Shown: positions 1 to 10,020, counted from the first letter of the stretch. The stretch is DNA of 64,000 nucleotides from Microbacterium sp. BR1 (GCF_002812725.1 NZ_NMUN01000004.1:930001-994000), one strand, 5' to 3'. Translations and numbers: made by a program. The notes: a model not told the origin generated them from the sequence alone.

Positions 1-392
1 GCCAGACCGGGACGGGCATTCGCCTCGTGCACGACGAACGGGATGCCGGAGCGTCGTGCCGCGACATAGGCGGGCGCGGAGGCGTACCCCCCGAATCCGA
101 CGACGACGGAGACGTCCCGATCGCTGATCACGCGGCGCACGTGCCCGACCGCGCGCCGGAACCGCGCCGGAAAGCCGATCGCCGCGCGATCGGGGCGGCG
201 CGGGAACGGCAGGCGCTCGATCGTCAGCAGCTCGTACCCCCGCTCGGGGACGAGACGCGCCTCGAGCCCTTCTTTGGTGCCGAGGACGAGGATCTTCGCC
301 TCGGGTTCGCGCGCACGCAGGCCGTCGGCAACCGCCAACAGCGGATTGACATGGCCGGCGGTTCCCCCGCCTGCCAGAAGGTAGGTCGTCAC
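1..392 (-). CDS. murG: UDP-GlcNAc:lipid I N-acetylglucosaminyltransferase MurG, 3' end cut by window edge
   Basis: MurG adds GlcNAc to lipid I to make lipid II at the inner face of the membrane. About 130 N-terminal residues are present. They begin at a GTG at 392 and carry the glycine-rich donor loop GGGTAGHVNP and the later GFGGYASAP stretch typical of MurG. The GTG overlaps the ftsW stop as GTGA, so the two are translationally coupled. The gene runs off the left edge, so the C-terminal nucleotide-binding half is not visible. Identification is firm from these motifs and from its place in the dcw cluster. Confidence 0.93.
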   Translation of the reverse strand, partial: MTTYLLAGGGTAGHVNPLLAVADGLRAREPEAKILVLGTKEGLEARLVPERGYELLTIERLPFPRRPDRAAIGFPARFRRAVGHVRRVISDRDVSVVVGFGGYASAPAYVAARRSGIPFVVHEANARPGL

Positions 393-1657
393 GCCGAGAC
401 TTTACCCCGACGGGCCGCGCTCGTTCCGCCGCGCAGACCCGTTCGGGTCTCGGGTGCGGAAGTCGGCAGTGTGCGCGCGAACGACAGCAGCACGCCGCAC
501 GCCAGCAGGACCGACAGCAGGGCGGTGCCACCCTGCGACATGAACGGCAGGGGCACACCCAGGACGGGGAAGATGCGCAGCACGACGCCGATGTTGATGA
601 GGGCCTGGCCCACGATCCACACGGTGATTCCGCCCGAGGCGATGCGGATGAACGGGTCATGCGTCTTGCGGATGACGTGGAAGGCACCCACCGCGAACAG
701 CGTGAACAGGCCGAGGATGACGATGCATCCGATCAGCCCCACCTCTTCTCCCACGATCGCGAAGATGTAGTCGTTGGCGCGGGCCGGCAGCCACCCGTAC
801 TTCTCTTTCGAGTTGCCGAGGCCCAGCCCGAAGATGCCGCCGCCCGCCAGCCCGAAGACGCCGTGCATCGCCTGATAGCAGTCGTTGAAGTAGTCGCAGT
901 CCTCGTTCATGAAGCTCATGATGCGGCGCATGCGGTTCGGGCTCGCGACCGCCATGTAGGCCACATAGGCGGCGGCAGCGATGAGAGGCAACAGGAAGAT
1001 CCGCAGCCGCACACCCGAGAAGAACAGGCCACCCAGCAGGATCAACACCAGGATCATGGCCGTGCCGAGGTCGTGCCCCGCCATGACGGTCGCGATGACC
1101 GCCGCCGACACCGGGACGAGCGGGATGAACACGTGGCGCCAGAGGCCGAGCAGGGTCTGCTTGCGGTACAGCACGTAAGCGACCCACAGGGCGAGCGAGA
1201 GCTTCAGGAACTCGGACGGCTGGACGGTCTGCCCCGCGATCGAGATCCAGTTGCGGTTTCCGAGGATCTCGATACCGAGTCCGGGAACGAACACGAGCAG
1301 CTGAAAGAGTGTCGCGATACCGAGCAGGGGCCAGGCGATCCGCTTCCAGAACGACACGGGAAAGCGGGAAGCCACGAACATGAGCGGGATACCGATGACC
1401 GCGAACACGCCCTGCTTCAAGAGGCTTTCGAACGGGCTCGCGCCCTCGGCGGTCGCGGAGGCGGTCGTCGCCGACAGCACCATCACGAGACCGAAGCCGG
1501 TCAGCAGGATCGCGGTCGAGGCGATCAGCAAGAACTCGCTGGGCACCGGTGCGAACACCCGGCCGAGCGAGACACGGGCCGCCAGCCCGCGGGGCGCGGG
1601 CGCATCGTCAGGCTGCTGGTCCGCCCGCGGGGGGCGCGTCGGCGTCCGAGTCGCCAT
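389..1657 (-). CDS. ftsW: Lipid II polymerase (SEDS family) FtsW
   Basis: FtsW is the septal peptidoglycan glycosyltransferase that works with FtsI. The 422-residue product is a polytopic membrane protein of SEDS type. It has a cytoplasmic proline/arginine-rich head of about 35 residues and then about ten hydrophobic segments. The late stretch VPLPFMSQGG is a SEDS signature. I chose ATG 1657 because it follows GGCAGGGGAG; an open frame continues upstream to 1882 but that part is low-complexity antisense of murD. The gene overlaps murD by 50 nt and murG by 4 nt. Confidence 0.95.
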   Translation of the reverse strand: MATRTPTRPPRADQQPDDAPAPRGLAARVSLGRVFAPVPSEFLLIASTAILLTGFGLVMVLSATTASATAEGASPFESLLKQGVFAVIGIPLMFVASRFPVSFWKRIAWPLLGIATLFQLLVFVPGLGIEILGNRNWISIAGQTVQPSEFLKLSLALWVAYVLYRKQTLLGLWRHVFIPLVPVSAAVIATVMAGHDLGTAMILVLILLGGLFFSGVRLRIFLLPLIAAAAYVAYMAVASPNRMRRIMSFMNEDCDYFNDCYQAMHGVFGLAGGGIFGLGLGNSKEKYGWLPARANDYIFAIVGEEVGLIGCIVILGLFTLFAVGAFHVIRKTHDPFIRIASGGITVWIVGQALINIGVVLRIFPVLGVPLPFMSQGGTALLSVLLACGVLLSFARTLPTSAPETRTGLRGGTSAARRGKVSA

Positions 1658-3230
1658 CCGTCTCCCCTGCCTCGTTGTCGTCCCCGTCGGGATGCGTGTC
1701 TTCCCGTTCGGGATCCGTGTCGCGATGCTCGGGATCGAGCCCTCCGACGTGTTCGCGAACCGCTTCCGCGAAGCGCGTGCCCCGCTCGGCGTATCCGCTG
1801 AACTGGTCGAAGGATGCCGAAGCCGGAGCGAGAAGCACGACGTCTCCCGACGCCGCGATGCCCGCCGCCCGCTGGACGACACGCCTCATGACCTCTTCAG
1901 TCTCACCGTGCTCCACCTCGAACACGGGCACGTCGGGGGCGTGTCGCGCGAATGCCGCGAGCACGTCGTCGCGCGAGCGGCCGATCACGATCGCCGCCTT
2001 GACCGCGCTGCCGCGCCCCGCGACGAGAGGAGCGATGTCGACGCCCTTCAGCAGACCGCCGACGACCCAGATGGCCCCGGGGTAGGCCGAGAGCGACGAC
2101 GCCGCGGCGTGCGGGTTCGTCGCCTTGGAATCGTCCACCCAGGTCACACCGGCGTGGTGAGCGATGACCTCGATCCGGTGCGGGTCGAGCCGGAAGGTGT
2201 CCAGTGCGTCACGGATGGCGACCGGCTCGACTCCGGCGGCGCGCGCGAGGGCCGCCGCGGCCAGGATGTTGGCGACGATGTGCGGCGCGATCAGCCCGAC
2301 CGTCGCGAGACGTTCGAGGGTCGTGATCTCGAGAGCGCTCGATCGGCGCTCCTCGAGGAAGGCCCGGTCAACGAGGATGCCGTCGACGATGCCCACGTCG
2401 CTCGGTCCCGGCACGCCCAGATCGAACCCGATCGCCCGGGCACCCTCGACGACCTCGGCGTCCTCGACCATCTCTCGAGTCGCGACATCCGCCTTGTTGT
2501 AGACGCAGGCGACGCGGGTGTTGCGGTAGACGACGGCCTTCGCCCCGCGATACGCGTCGAAGGATCCGTGCCACTCGAGGTGGTCGTCGGCGAGGTTCAG
2601 GCACACCGAGGCGAGCGGGAAGGGCTGCCCCTCCGGCTCGGCCAGGGACAGGTACCAGAGCTGGTGACTCGACAGTTCGACGACGAGGGCGTCGAATCCG
2701 GCGGGATCGCGGATGGCGTCGAGCACCGGCACACCGATGTTGCCGCAGGGCGCGGCGCGCAGCCCTCCCGCCACGAGCATCGTGGCCGCCAATCGGGTCG
2801 TCGTGGTCTTGCCGTTCGTCCCGGTGACCAGGATCCAGTCGGCGGGCGAGCCATCCGGGCGCGAAACCTTGTCGCGCACCCGCCACGCGAGTTCGATGTC
2901 GCCCCACAGGGGAACGGATGTCTCGAGGGCCCACCGCACGACGGGGTGTCCGGGCGCGAACCCGGGCGAGGCCACGATCACGTCGGGCGCGAACTCCCGC
3001 ACGCGGTCGGGGACCTCGTCGAGCGGACCGACGTGCAGATCGGCCCCGATCACCGGAAGCAGGCTGGCGTACTCCTCGGCCGCGGACTCGGTCGCGACGA
3101 GGACTTCCGCGCCGAGCTCGGTGAGGGTGTCGGCGACCGAGAACCCGGTCTGCGCGAGGCCCAGGACGACGACCCGAAGGCCCTTCCAGTCGGCGTTCCA
3201 GCTGGTGAGCTCGGCGAGCGGGGCGCTCAT
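1608..3230 (-). CDS. murD: UDP-N-acetylmuramoylalanine--D-glutamate ligase MurD
   Basis: MurD adds D-glutamate to UDP-MurNAc-L-alanine in the cytoplasm. The 540-residue protein starts MSAPLAELTSW. It has an N-terminal Rossmann-type domain (VVVLGLAQTGFS), the ATP-binding loop VTGTNGKTTTT near residue 155, and the Mur ligase centre with TWVDDSKATNPHA. The C-terminus has a tail of about 40 residues rich in Asp, Glu, Pro and Gly beyond the normal fold, lying in the stretch that overlaps ftsW. The start ATG overlaps the mraY stop as ATGA. Confidence 0.96.
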   Translation of the reverse strand: MSAPLAELTSWNADWKGLRVVVLGLAQTGFSVADTLTELGAEVLVATESAAEEYASLLPVIGADLHVGPLDEVPDRVREFAPDVIVASPGFAPGHPVVRWALETSVPLWGDIELAWRVRDKVSRPDGSPADWILVTGTNGKTTTTRLAATMLVAGGLRAAPCGNIGVPVLDAIRDPAGFDALVVELSSHQLWYLSLAEPEGQPFPLASVCLNLADDHLEWHGSFDAYRGAKAVVYRNTRVACVYNKADVATREMVEDAEVVEGARAIGFDLGVPGPSDVGIVDGILVDRAFLEERRSSALEITTLERLATVGLIAPHIVANILAAAALARAAGVEPVAIRDALDTFRLDPHRIEVIAHHAGVTWVDDSKATNPHAAASSLSAYPGAIWVVGGLLKGVDIAPLVAGRGSAVKAAIVIGRSRDDVLAAFARHAPDVPVFEVEHGETEEVMRRVVQRAAGIAASGDVVLLAPASASFDQFSGYAERGTRFAEAVREHVGGLDPEHRDTDPEREDTHPDGDDNEAGETDGDSDADAPPAGGPAA

Positions 3231-4336
3231 GCCCGGGTCAGCCACTCGACGTAGAACAGGCCGATGCCCGACACCGCGAGCATCCCCGCGATGATCCACA
3301 TGCGCACGACGATCGTGACCTCGGACCATCCGCGCATCTCGAGGTGATGGTGCAGCGGGCTCATCAGGAACAGGCGCTTGCCGCGCGTTGCCTTGAAATA
3401 GGCGCGCTGCAGGATGACCGAGCCCGACGCGATGACGTAGACGCCGGCGACCAGGACGACCAGCAGCTCGGTGCGCGTCAGGATGGCCATCGCCGCGATG
3501 ACGCCACCGATCGACATGGACCCGACGTCGCCCATGAAGAGCTTCGCGGTCGGCGCATTCCACCACAGGAACCCGACGAGCGCGCCCACGAAGGATGCCG
3601 AGACGATGGCCAGATCGAACGAGTTGGGAGTGTCGTAGCAGGCCGCCAGGACGGCGGGGGTCGGCCCCTCGCCGGTGCAGACCTGCTGGAACTGCCAGAA
3701 GGCGATGAGGCTGTACGCGCCCACGACGAAGATCCCCGCACCGGCGGCGAGACCGTCCAGCCCGTCCGACACGTTGACGCTGTTCGACGTCGCGACCCCG
3801 ATCAGCGAGAGCCACGTGAGGTACAGGATCCAGCCGATCACCGGACCCAGCGCCATGAACGACAGCACCGGGATGTCCCGGAACAGCGAGACATAGGCCG
3901 ACGCCGGGGTCTGGTCCCACGCGTTCGGGAAGTTGAGGGCGACGATGCCGAAGGGCACCGCGACCAGGACCTGGCCGACGATCTTGCGCCACCCCGAGAG
4001 CCCGAGGCTCCGCTGGCTGCGGACCTTCATGTAGTCGTCGATGAAGCCGACCGCGCCGAACCCGATCATCATCCAGATGACGAGCAGCCCCGAGATCGTC
4101 GGGGGGTTGCCGCCCGTGAACCCGCCGATCAGATACCCGAAGATGGTGCCGACGATGAAGATCAGGCCACCCATCGTGGGGGTGCCACGCTTCTGCGCGT
4201 GGCTCGGGTTCTCGATCGCCTCGGGCGTGCGGATGACCTGGCCCCAGCCCCACTTGCGGAACAGCCGGATGAAGACGGGCGTGAGAAAGAGCGTGAACGC
4301 CAGAGAGATCGCTGCCGCCGTCAGAAGGGATCTCAC
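3227..4336 (-). CDS. mraY: Phospho-N-acetylmuramoyl-pentapeptide-transferase MraY
   Basis: MraY makes lipid I from UDP-MurNAc-pentapeptide and undecaprenyl phosphate in the membrane. The 369-residue product has about ten membrane segments. The conserved Asp-rich loop GFIDDYMK follows the fourth hydrophobic stretch, NVSDGLDGLA lies in the middle, and the loop SPLHHHLEMRGW is near the C-terminus. All are MraY signatures. The start is GTG 4336 (VRSLLTAAAIS), which overlaps the murF stop as GTGA. Upstream in-frame ATGs would extend into murF and are rejected. Confidence 0.96.
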   Translation of the reverse strand: MRSLLTAAAISLAFTLFLTPVFIRLFRKWGWGQVIRTPEAIENPSHAQKRGTPTMGGLIFIVGTIFGYLIGGFTGGNPPTISGLLVIWMMIGFGAVGFIDDYMKVRSQRSLGLSGWRKIVGQVLVAVPFGIVALNFPNAWDQTPASAYVSLFRDIPVLSFMALGPVIGWILYLTWLSLIGVATSNSVNVSDGLDGLAAGAGIFVVGAYSLIAFWQFQQVCTGEGPTPAVLAACYDTPNSFDLAIVSASFVGALVGFLWWNAPTAKLFMGDVGSMSIGGVIAAMAILTRTELLVVLVAGVYVIASGSVILQRAYFKATRGKRLFLMSPLHHHLEMRGWSEVTIVVRMWIIAGMLAVSGIGLFYVEWLTRA

Positions 4337-5745
4337 GAGAACGATTCTCCCAGACGATCGCCCAGGTGCCGGAGCCCCGCCGCGTTGGACGACTTCACCA
4401 GCACCCGATCTCCGTCGCGCAGCTCCCCGAGCAGATAGTCGTGGGCGGCATCCGCGTCCGCGAAGAACACGGCCTCGCCGTCCCATGAGCCCTGCGCGAT
4501 GGCTTCGAGGAACATGCGCCGCGCCTCGGTCCCCACGATGACGATGCGCTGGATGCCGAGTCGCACCGCCAGGAGTCCGACGCGGTCGTGCTCGTCGTCG
4601 GCGTATTCACCGAGCTCGCTCATCGCCCCGAGCACGGCGACCGTGCGCTGGCCCGGACCGGTGATCTGAGCGAGGGTGCGCAGTGCCGCCGACATCGAGT
4701 CGGGGCTCGCGTTGTAGGCGTCGTTGATGATGCGCACACGGTCATTTCCGAGCGGCTGCATCCGCCAGCGCTCCGCGAGTTCGACCGTCTCGAGTCGTTC
4801 GACGCACGTGCGCAGCGGCACGCCGATGCGCGTCGCGACGGCGATGGCGGCGAGGGCGTTGGCCACGAAGTGCTCGCCGAGGACACGCAGTCGCAGCGGT
4901 ACCGTGACTCCCCCGGCACTCACGTCACACGTCGTGCCCTCGGCGGAGACCCGGATGTCGTCGGCCCATACGTCGGCGTTCGCCCCGCGTCCGAACCACA
5001 CGACGTCGACCTCGCGGTCGCGGGCGATCGTCGCCATCCCGGCAACGCGCGGATCGTCGGCGTTCAGCACGGCCGTGCCCCCCGCTCGCACCGCCTGGAC
5101 CAGCTCGGACTTGGCGGCGACGGTCGCCTCGATGCCGCCGAACCCTCCGGCGTGCGCCATGCCGACCATCAGCACGACGCCGATGTCGGGCGTGACGAGC
5201 CCCGCGAGGCGGGCGATCTCGCCCGGCGCGCTCGCACCGAACTCACACACGAGATACCGCGTGCTGTCGGTCACGCGCAGCATCGTCAGGGGCGCGCCGA
5301 CCTCGTTGTTGAAGGATGCGTGGGGCCACACGGTCTCGCCCTCGTCCCGCAGGATGCGGGCGACCATGTTCTTCGTCGTGGTCTTGCCGTTCGAGCCCGT
5401 GATGCCGACGACCGTGAGTTCTCCGCGATTGCGGACGGTGGCGACCACATGGCGGGCCAGGTCGGCCAGCGCGCTGACGACGCTCGGCACGACGACCTGG
5501 GTGATCGGGGTGTCGACGAGGCGTTCGACGAGGGCGAGGACGGCACCGCGCTCGTGCGCGGTGCCGACGAACAGGTGCCCGTCCGTCTCGGCGCCCGGCT
5601 TGGCGGCGAAGATGCCCCCGGGCTCGATCAGGCGGGAGTCGGTCTCGACCGTGCCCTCGATCACCGAATCGGGAGTGTCGGATCCGGCCGTACGCAGATC
5701 GCCCCCGGTGACTCGGGCGATCTCGGCATACGTCAGCGCGATCAT
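4333..5745 (-). CDS. murF: UDP-MurNAc-tripeptide--D-alanyl-D-alanine ligase MurF
   Basis: MurF adds D-Ala-D-Ala to complete the muropeptide precursor. The 470-residue product has an N-terminal substrate-binding domain with AKPGAETDGHLF, the P-loop GITGSNGKTTTKNM near residue 116, and INDAYNASPDSM in the C-terminal domain. ATG 5745 sits 7 nt after AGGGAG; a GTG two codons earlier is too close to that ribosome site. The stop overlaps the mraY start. An 81-nt gap separates it from ftsI upstream. Confidence 0.95.
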   Translation of the reverse strand: MIALTYAEIARVTGGDLRTAGSDTPDSVIEGTVETDSRLIEPGGIFAAKPGAETDGHLFVGTAHERGAVLALVERLVDTPITQVVVPSVVSALADLARHVVATVRNRGELTVVGITGSNGKTTTKNMVARILRDEGETVWPHASFNNEVGAPLTMLRVTDSTRYLVCEFGASAPGEIARLAGLVTPDIGVVLMVGMAHAGGFGGIEATVAAKSELVQAVRAGGTAVLNADDPRVAGMATIARDREVDVVWFGRGANADVWADDIRVSAEGTTCDVSAGGVTVPLRLRVLGEHFVANALAAIAVATRIGVPLRTCVERLETVELAERWRMQPLGNDRVRIINDAYNASPDSMSAALRTLAQITGPGQRTVAVLGAMSELGEYADDEHDRVGLLAVRLGIQRIVIVGTEARRMFLEAIAQGSWDGEAVFFADADAAHDYLLGELRDGDRVLVKSSNAAGLRHLGDRLGESFS

Positions 5746-5826
5746 GGACACTCTCCCTGGACGGTGGGCTGTGGGCGGCGCCCGCGGGACGTCAGTACTC
5801 GGTGGTCAGGGTTTCGCGGGCAGGAT

Positions 5827-7611
5827 TTACTGGTATTTGGGCAGGATCTCGGGCCCCGGTGTGGTGGACGGCAGCACCCGATAGGTCTTCAAGACCTGGG
5901 TCATCGCCTTCTGGAATCCGGCGGCATTGGCCGAAGACATCCTATTCTTCTTCGGCTCGTCGAGCGTGAAGATCACCACGTACTTCGGGTCGTCGGCGGG
6001 CGCGAACCCGGCGAGCGTCGTGTAGAAGATGCCCTTCTTGTACCCGTTGCCGTCGTCGTTCGCCTTCTCGGCCGTTCCCGACTTGGTCGCCATCCGGTAC
6101 CCCGAGACGGCCAGAACCTTGTGGTTCGTCACCTGCTGGAAGACGTTCTCGAGCATCAGCGTGACGTCCGCGGCGGTCTGCGGCTTGATGATCTGCTCGG
6201 GGGCCGGAAGGTCCGGCTCGATGACCTCGCCGGACGCCGTCGTGCACGACTCGACCAGGCTCAGCGGCATCCGCACTCCGCCATTCGCGATCGTCTGGTA
6301 GACGCTCGCGACCTGGGGAACGGTCACCGTGAACGACTGGCCGAAGGTCGACGTGTAATGGGATGCCTGGTCCCAGGGCGCGTCGTGCAGGATGCCCTCG
6401 CGCTCACCGGGAAAGCCGACCTCGGTCTTCTGTCCCACCCCGAATCGTGCGAGGTAGTCGTGGCGCACCTCGTCTGACACCAGCGTGCCGAACTTCGACA
6501 GCGCGACGTTCGAGGAGTCCACGAGCGCGCCGGTCATCGTGTAGTTGTACGACGGGTGCGAGAAGACGTCGTTGACGGTGATGTCGCCGGGCAGCGTCTC
6601 GCGCCCCGCGGCGGGAAGCGTGGGGGTGAGCGGGGTGACCCCCGCCGAGTCGATGATCGTCGCGGCGGTCACGGGCTTGAAGGTCGAGCCCGGCTCGAAC
6701 TCGTAGGTGAAGATGCGGCTGCTGCGGTCGGCCTCGGCCGCGGCGTTGACGTCATTGGGGTCGACCGTCGGATACTCGGCGGCGGCGCGGATCTTTCCCG
6801 TCGCGACCTCGACGACGAACGCCGTGCCGTAGTTGGCCTGCTGGTTCTGCACCTCTTCCGCGACCATCTGCTGCAGGTACCACTGCAGGTCGCGGTTGAT
6901 CGTCAGTTGCAGGGTGCCGCCATCGACCGCGGGCGTCTGCTGAAGCGTGCCCGGGATGATGACTCCGTCCTTGCCGCGTTCGTAGGACTCGGAGCCCGGC
7001 GTCGCTTGCAGGCAGTCGTTCTGCGCCAGCTCGAGACCCGCGAGAGCCTCGCCATCGGATCCGACGAATCCGACGAGGTTGCCACCGACGGCGCCATCCG
7101 GATAGCTTCGGGCCGGGTGCGGCGTCGTGTACAGGAACGGGAGCTCGAGCGCGACGAGGGCCTGGTACTGGTCCGTGCTGAGCTTGGTGGCGATCTGCGC
7201 CCACTGGGACTCGGAGTTGGCCGCCAGCACGTCCGCGACGATCTGCTGCACCTGCTCCGGCGTCTGACCGGTGACTCCCGCGATCTGTGCGGCCTGCTCG
7301 GGCCAGACCTCTTGCACGGTCCGGCCGTCGCTGAACTTCTGATTGAGGATGTTCTGCGGGTCGACCTGAGCGTCGTACAGCATCGTGTTGCCGGCGAGTA
7401 CGGCGCCCGTCTCATCCACGATGGTGCCGCGTGCACCCTCCAGCTTGTTGGTCGCGAGCATCCCGACCCCGGCCGAGTCGGCCCGGTGCTCATCGGCGTT
7501 GACGACCTGGATGTCGACCAGGCGTACGACGAAGACTCCGAGGATCGACAGCACGACGGCGAGAGCGACCACGGTGCGGCGGCGGGGGGAACGTGTGGTG
7601 CGTGTGGTCAT
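5827..7611 (-). CDS. ftsI: Septal peptidoglycan transpeptidase FtsI (PBP3, class B)
   Basis: FtsI cross-links septal peptidoglycan outside the membrane. The 594-residue product has a short basic cytoplasmic head, one membrane segment (about residues 13-30), a PBP dimer domain, and a transpeptidase domain. The catalytic motifs are STFK (nucleophile Ser), SSN and KSGT, in that order. No PASTA domain follows the transpeptidase. ATG 7611 has no clear ribosome site. The gene lies between ftsL and murF, which fits its role in the FtsW-FtsI pair. Confidence 0.95.
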   Translation of the reverse strand: MTTRTTRSPRRRTVVALAVVLSILGVFVVRLVDIQVVNADEHRADSAGVGMLATNKLEGARGTIVDETGAVLAGNTMLYDAQVDPQNILNQKFSDGRTVQEVWPEQAAQIAGVTGQTPEQVQQIVADVLAANSESQWAQIATKLSTDQYQALVALELPFLYTTPHPARSYPDGAVGGNLVGFVGSDGEALAGLELAQNDCLQATPGSESYERGKDGVIIPGTLQQTPAVDGGTLQLTINRDLQWYLQQMVAEEVQNQQANYGTAFVVEVATGKIRAAAEYPTVDPNDVNAAAEADRSSRIFTYEFEPGSTFKPVTAATIIDSAGVTPLTPTLPAAGRETLPGDITVNDVFSHPSYNYTMTGALVDSSNVALSKFGTLVSDEVRHDYLARFGVGQKTEVGFPGEREGILHDAPWDQASHYTSTFGQSFTVTVPQVASVYQTIANGGVRMPLSLVESCTTASGEVIEPDLPAPEQIIKPQTAADVTLMLENVFQQVTNHKVLAVSGYRMATKSGTAEKANDDGNGYKKGIFYTTLAGFAPADDPKYVVIFTLDEPKKNRMSSANAAGFQKAMTQVLKTYRVLPSTTPGPEILPKYQ

Positions 7612-7680
7612 GTGTGCGACGCTGCGTTTCGTATGTCGATTCCGAAGACTCTGGGCGGCTCAGTGGTGTGTGGGCAGTGG

Positions 7681-8262
7681 TCAGCGGGTCTGCGGGGCGG
7701 GCAGCCCCTCGGAGAGGGCGGGCGGTCCGGTCACGACGGCATCGGTCGGCGCCACCGGCACCTCGGGCAGACCCTCGATCGTCGCGTCGGGTGCCGTGAC
7801 GAGCGGGGCCGTGGCGACGAGCGCGTTCGGAACGCTTCCGCGGCCGATCGCGTCGACGGTGGACTGCCAGGGCGCGGCGGCGCCGCTGCCGAGGATCGCG
7901 CCATCCGACAGACGCAGGTATGACGGCGCCTCGTTGATGACCATGCCCAGCGCCGAGGCGTTCGCGGCGAGGTACTGGGGCGAGCTCAGACCGACAAGCT
8001 GCTGCGTCAACGACTGGCTCTCGTACTGCAACGCTCGCACCTGCTGGGTGAGTGCCTGTTCTTCGTACACGCCCTGGGTCATGGCGATCGAGATTCCCAT
8101 CTGAGCCGCTGCAATGGCGAGAGCACCGCTGAGCGCGATGATCGCATACGCCAACCGCGGACGGCGGCGGCGCGCGGGGGCGCCGTCGACGGCGCGGAGT
8201 CGACTTCGAGCCGGTCGTGTCGGACTGCCGGGGACGAGGGGGGCGACTGTTGCGAGGCTCAT
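7681..8262 (-). CDS. ftsL: FtsL-like cell division membrane protein
   Basis: This is a bitopic protein of 193 residues: a basic cytoplasmic head rich in Arg and Pro, one membrane segment at about residues 38-62, a short extracellular heptad region ([18 protein letters not shown]), then a Pro/Ala/Thr-rich tail. FtsL sequences diverge widely, so the call rests on size, topology, coiled-coil and position between rsmH and ftsI. In other actinobacteria FtsL joins DivIC and FtsQ to activate FtsWI. Its ATG overlaps the rsmH stop as ATGA. Confidence 0.85.
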   Translation of the reverse strand: MSLATVAPLVPGSPTRPARSRLRAVDGAPARRRRPRLAYAIIALSGALAIAAAQMGISIAMTQGVYEEQALTQQVRALQYESQSLTQQLVGLSSPQYLAANASALGMVINEAPSYLRLSDGAILGSGAAAPWQSTVDAIGRGSVPNALVATAPLVTAPDATIEGLPEVPVAPTDAVVTGPPALSEGLPAPQTR

Positions 8263-9209
8263 GCGGCCCTCGCTCTCTCTGCGGCGCGGAGGCGGACGGG
8301 CGTGGCGCGCGGGTTGCGTTCGCGCTCGTCCTCGGAAGCGAGCTCGGCGCCCTTGACGAGCAGGCGGAACTGCGGAGCGTGCTCGGGGAGTTCGACGGGG
8401 AGCCCCGCGGGCGCGGTCGAGGCCGAGGCATCCGCGAACGCACGCTTCACGATCCGGTCCTCGAGCGACTGGTAGGCCAGCACGACGATGCGACCCTTGA
8501 CGGCGAGCAGGTCGAGCGCGGCGGGGATCGCCCGCTCGACCGCGACGAGTTCGGTGTTGACCTCGATACGCAACGCCTGGAAGACCCGCTTCGCCGGGTG
8601 CCCGGCGCGCTGAGCGGCCGCGGGCGTCGCGGCCACGAGCACCTCGACGAGCTCACCCGACCGCAGGATGGGGGCCTTGTTGCGGGCCGCGACGATGAAG
8701 CGGGCGTAACGGGCGGCGAGCTTCTCTTCGCCATACCGTTCGAAGATCGCGCGGAGGGCGCCCTCGGGGTATGTCGCGATGACGTCCGCGGCCGTCGGCC
8801 CGCCGGTCTGATCCATCCGCATGTCCAGGGGCGCGTCGCGCGAGTAGGCGAAGCCGCGATCGGACTCGTCGAGCTGCAGCGACGAAACGCCCAGATCGAA
8901 GAGGATCGCGTCGACACGGTCGTAGCCCGCGGAGGCCGCAGCCTGCGCGATGCCGTCGTAGACGGTGTGCACCAAAGTGACCCGGTCGCCGAAGCGCGCG
9001 AGCCGCTCCCCCGCCAGGCGGAGGGCATCGGTGTCACGATCGAGGCCGATCAGGTGGATGTCGGGGAACCGCTCGAGGAACGCCTCGGAGTGTCCGCCCA
9101 TCCCGAGCGTCGCGTCGACGAGCACCGCGCCCGGTTTCTGCAGCGCAGGGGCGAGCAGCTCGATGCAGCGCTCGAGCAGGACAGGGGTATGGCGGTCGCG
9201 GGTTTCCAT
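8259..9209 (-). CDS. rsmH: 16S rRNA (cytosine(1402)-N(4))-methyltransferase RsmH (MraW)
   Basis: RsmH methylates N4 of C1402 in 16S rRNA using SAM. The family start HTPVLLERC appears at once, followed by the SAM site [15 protein letters not shown], the [10 protein letters not shown] motif, and GGRI-type C-terminal sequences including [10 protein letters not shown]. Two starts are possible. ATG 9209 gives 316 residues with the usual short lead before HTPVLL but no ribosome site. ATG 9245 adds 12 residues and has GGAG three bases upstream. The gene is coupled to ftsL by ATGA. Confidence 0.94.
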   Translation of the reverse strand: METRDRHTPVLLERCIELLAPALQKPGAVLVDATLGMGGHSEAFLERFPDIHLIGLDRDTDALRLAGERLARFGDRVTLVHTVYDGIAQAAASAGYDRVDAILFDLGVSSLQLDESDRGFAYSRDAPLDMRMDQTGGPTAADVIATYPEGALRAIFERYGEEKLAARYARFIVAARNKAPILRSGELVEVLVAATPAAAQRAGHPAKRVFQALRIEVNTELVAVERAIPAALDLLAVKGRIVVLAYQSLEDRIVKRAFADASASTAPAGLPVELPEHAPQFRLLVKGAELASEDERERNPRATPVRLRAAERARAA

Positions 9210-9311
9210 GATGAGAGGGGCGGGACCCCGGGTCCTGATCCCCATCCGCTCCGACCTGGCACCGGGGAAGTGTGTCAGGGCGTGGCGGCTGGGAGTCAGG
9301 ACCAGGGGGCT

Positions 9312-9743
9312 TTAGAAGAGGCCCGGGATCACCTCCTGCTCGAGGTCGGAGTACGACTCCTCGTTTGCGGCGGCGTAGGCGTTCCAGGCATCCGCGTTCC
9401 AGATCTCGGCGTGCGCGCCGACACCCGTCACGATCAGTTCCTTCTCGAGGCCCGCATACGCGCGGAGGTGGGTGGGAACCGTGATGCGGTTCTGCGAGTC
9501 CGGCATCTCGGCGCTCGCGCCCGAGAGGAACATGCGCAGGAAGTCGCGCGCCTGACGGTTGCTGAGCGGGGCCTCGCGGATGCGCTCGTGGACGCGCTCG
9601 AACTCGGCGGAGCTGAAGACGTAGAGGCAGCGTTCCTGACCGCGGGTGATGACGATGCCGCCGGCAAGGTCTTCGCGGAACTTTGCGGGGAGGATGACGC
9701 GTCCTTTGTCGTCGAGCTTGGGGGTGTAGGTGCCGAGAAGCAT
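9312..9743 (-). CDS. mraZ: Transcriptional regulator MraZ, first gene of the dcw cluster
   Basis: MraZ is an AbrB-fold, ring-forming DNA-binding protein that controls its own dcw operon. The 143 residues contain the two family repeats: [14 protein letters not shown] near the start and [19 protein letters not shown] in the second half. ATG 9743 follows AAGGGGGG at 9 nt. The three direct repeats just upstream are the expected operator. This gene leads the minus-strand cluster through murG. Confidence 0.96.
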   Translation of the reverse strand: MLLGTYTPKLDDKGRVILPAKFREDLAGGIVITRGQERCLYVFSSAEFERVHERIREAPLSNRQARDFLRMFLSGASAEMPDSQNRITVPTHLRAYAGLEKELIVTGVGAHAEIWNADAWNAYAAANEESYSDLEQEVIPGLF

Positions 9744-9785
9744 CGACGTGTACCCCCCTTCGCCCGGCCCGCCTCAGGTTTGGCC

Positions 9786-9812
9786 CCACTTTACTCCACT
9801 TCCCTCCACTTA
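9786..9812 (-). promoter_or_regulatory. MraZ operator: three 10-bp direct repeats
   Basis: On the minus strand AAGTGGAGGG, AAGTGGAGTA and AAGTGGGGCC follow one another with exact 10-bp spacing, about 45-70 nt before the mraZ start. Repeats of this kind at one-helical-turn spacing are the known MraZ binding pattern in other bacteria. Autoregulation here is inferred. Confidence 0.8.
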
Positions 9813-9992
9813 CCTACGCTTTCGCACCACCAATCGGCGCGAGTGTCCGCTTCACGGGCGAACATCCGGAAGGAACGACCTCGCCCGAGCATCACGAAAT
9901 GCGCTCAGGGGTGCGATCGGGGACGCGTCGTTCCTCCCGGATGCCCGCGGAACGACGCGGAAGTTCGAACACGAAAACGAGCAGAGGGCACG

Positions 9993-10020
9993 AAAAAAGG
10001 GCCGACCCGAAGGTCGGCCC
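9993..10020 (-). terminator. Rho-independent terminator after the DUF3040 gene
   Basis: Read on the minus strand this is a perfect 9-bp stem GGGCCGACC/GGTCGGCCC with loop TTCG, followed at once by six T. It lies 25 nt past the DUF3040 stop and separates that gene from the mraZ promoter. It is the clearest intrinsic terminator in the window. Confidence 0.93.

Noticed and set aside
1608..1882. Upstream extension of ftsW to 1882
   Set aside because: The extra residues are Arg/Ser-rich antisense of murD, and a good ribosome site supports ATG 1657.
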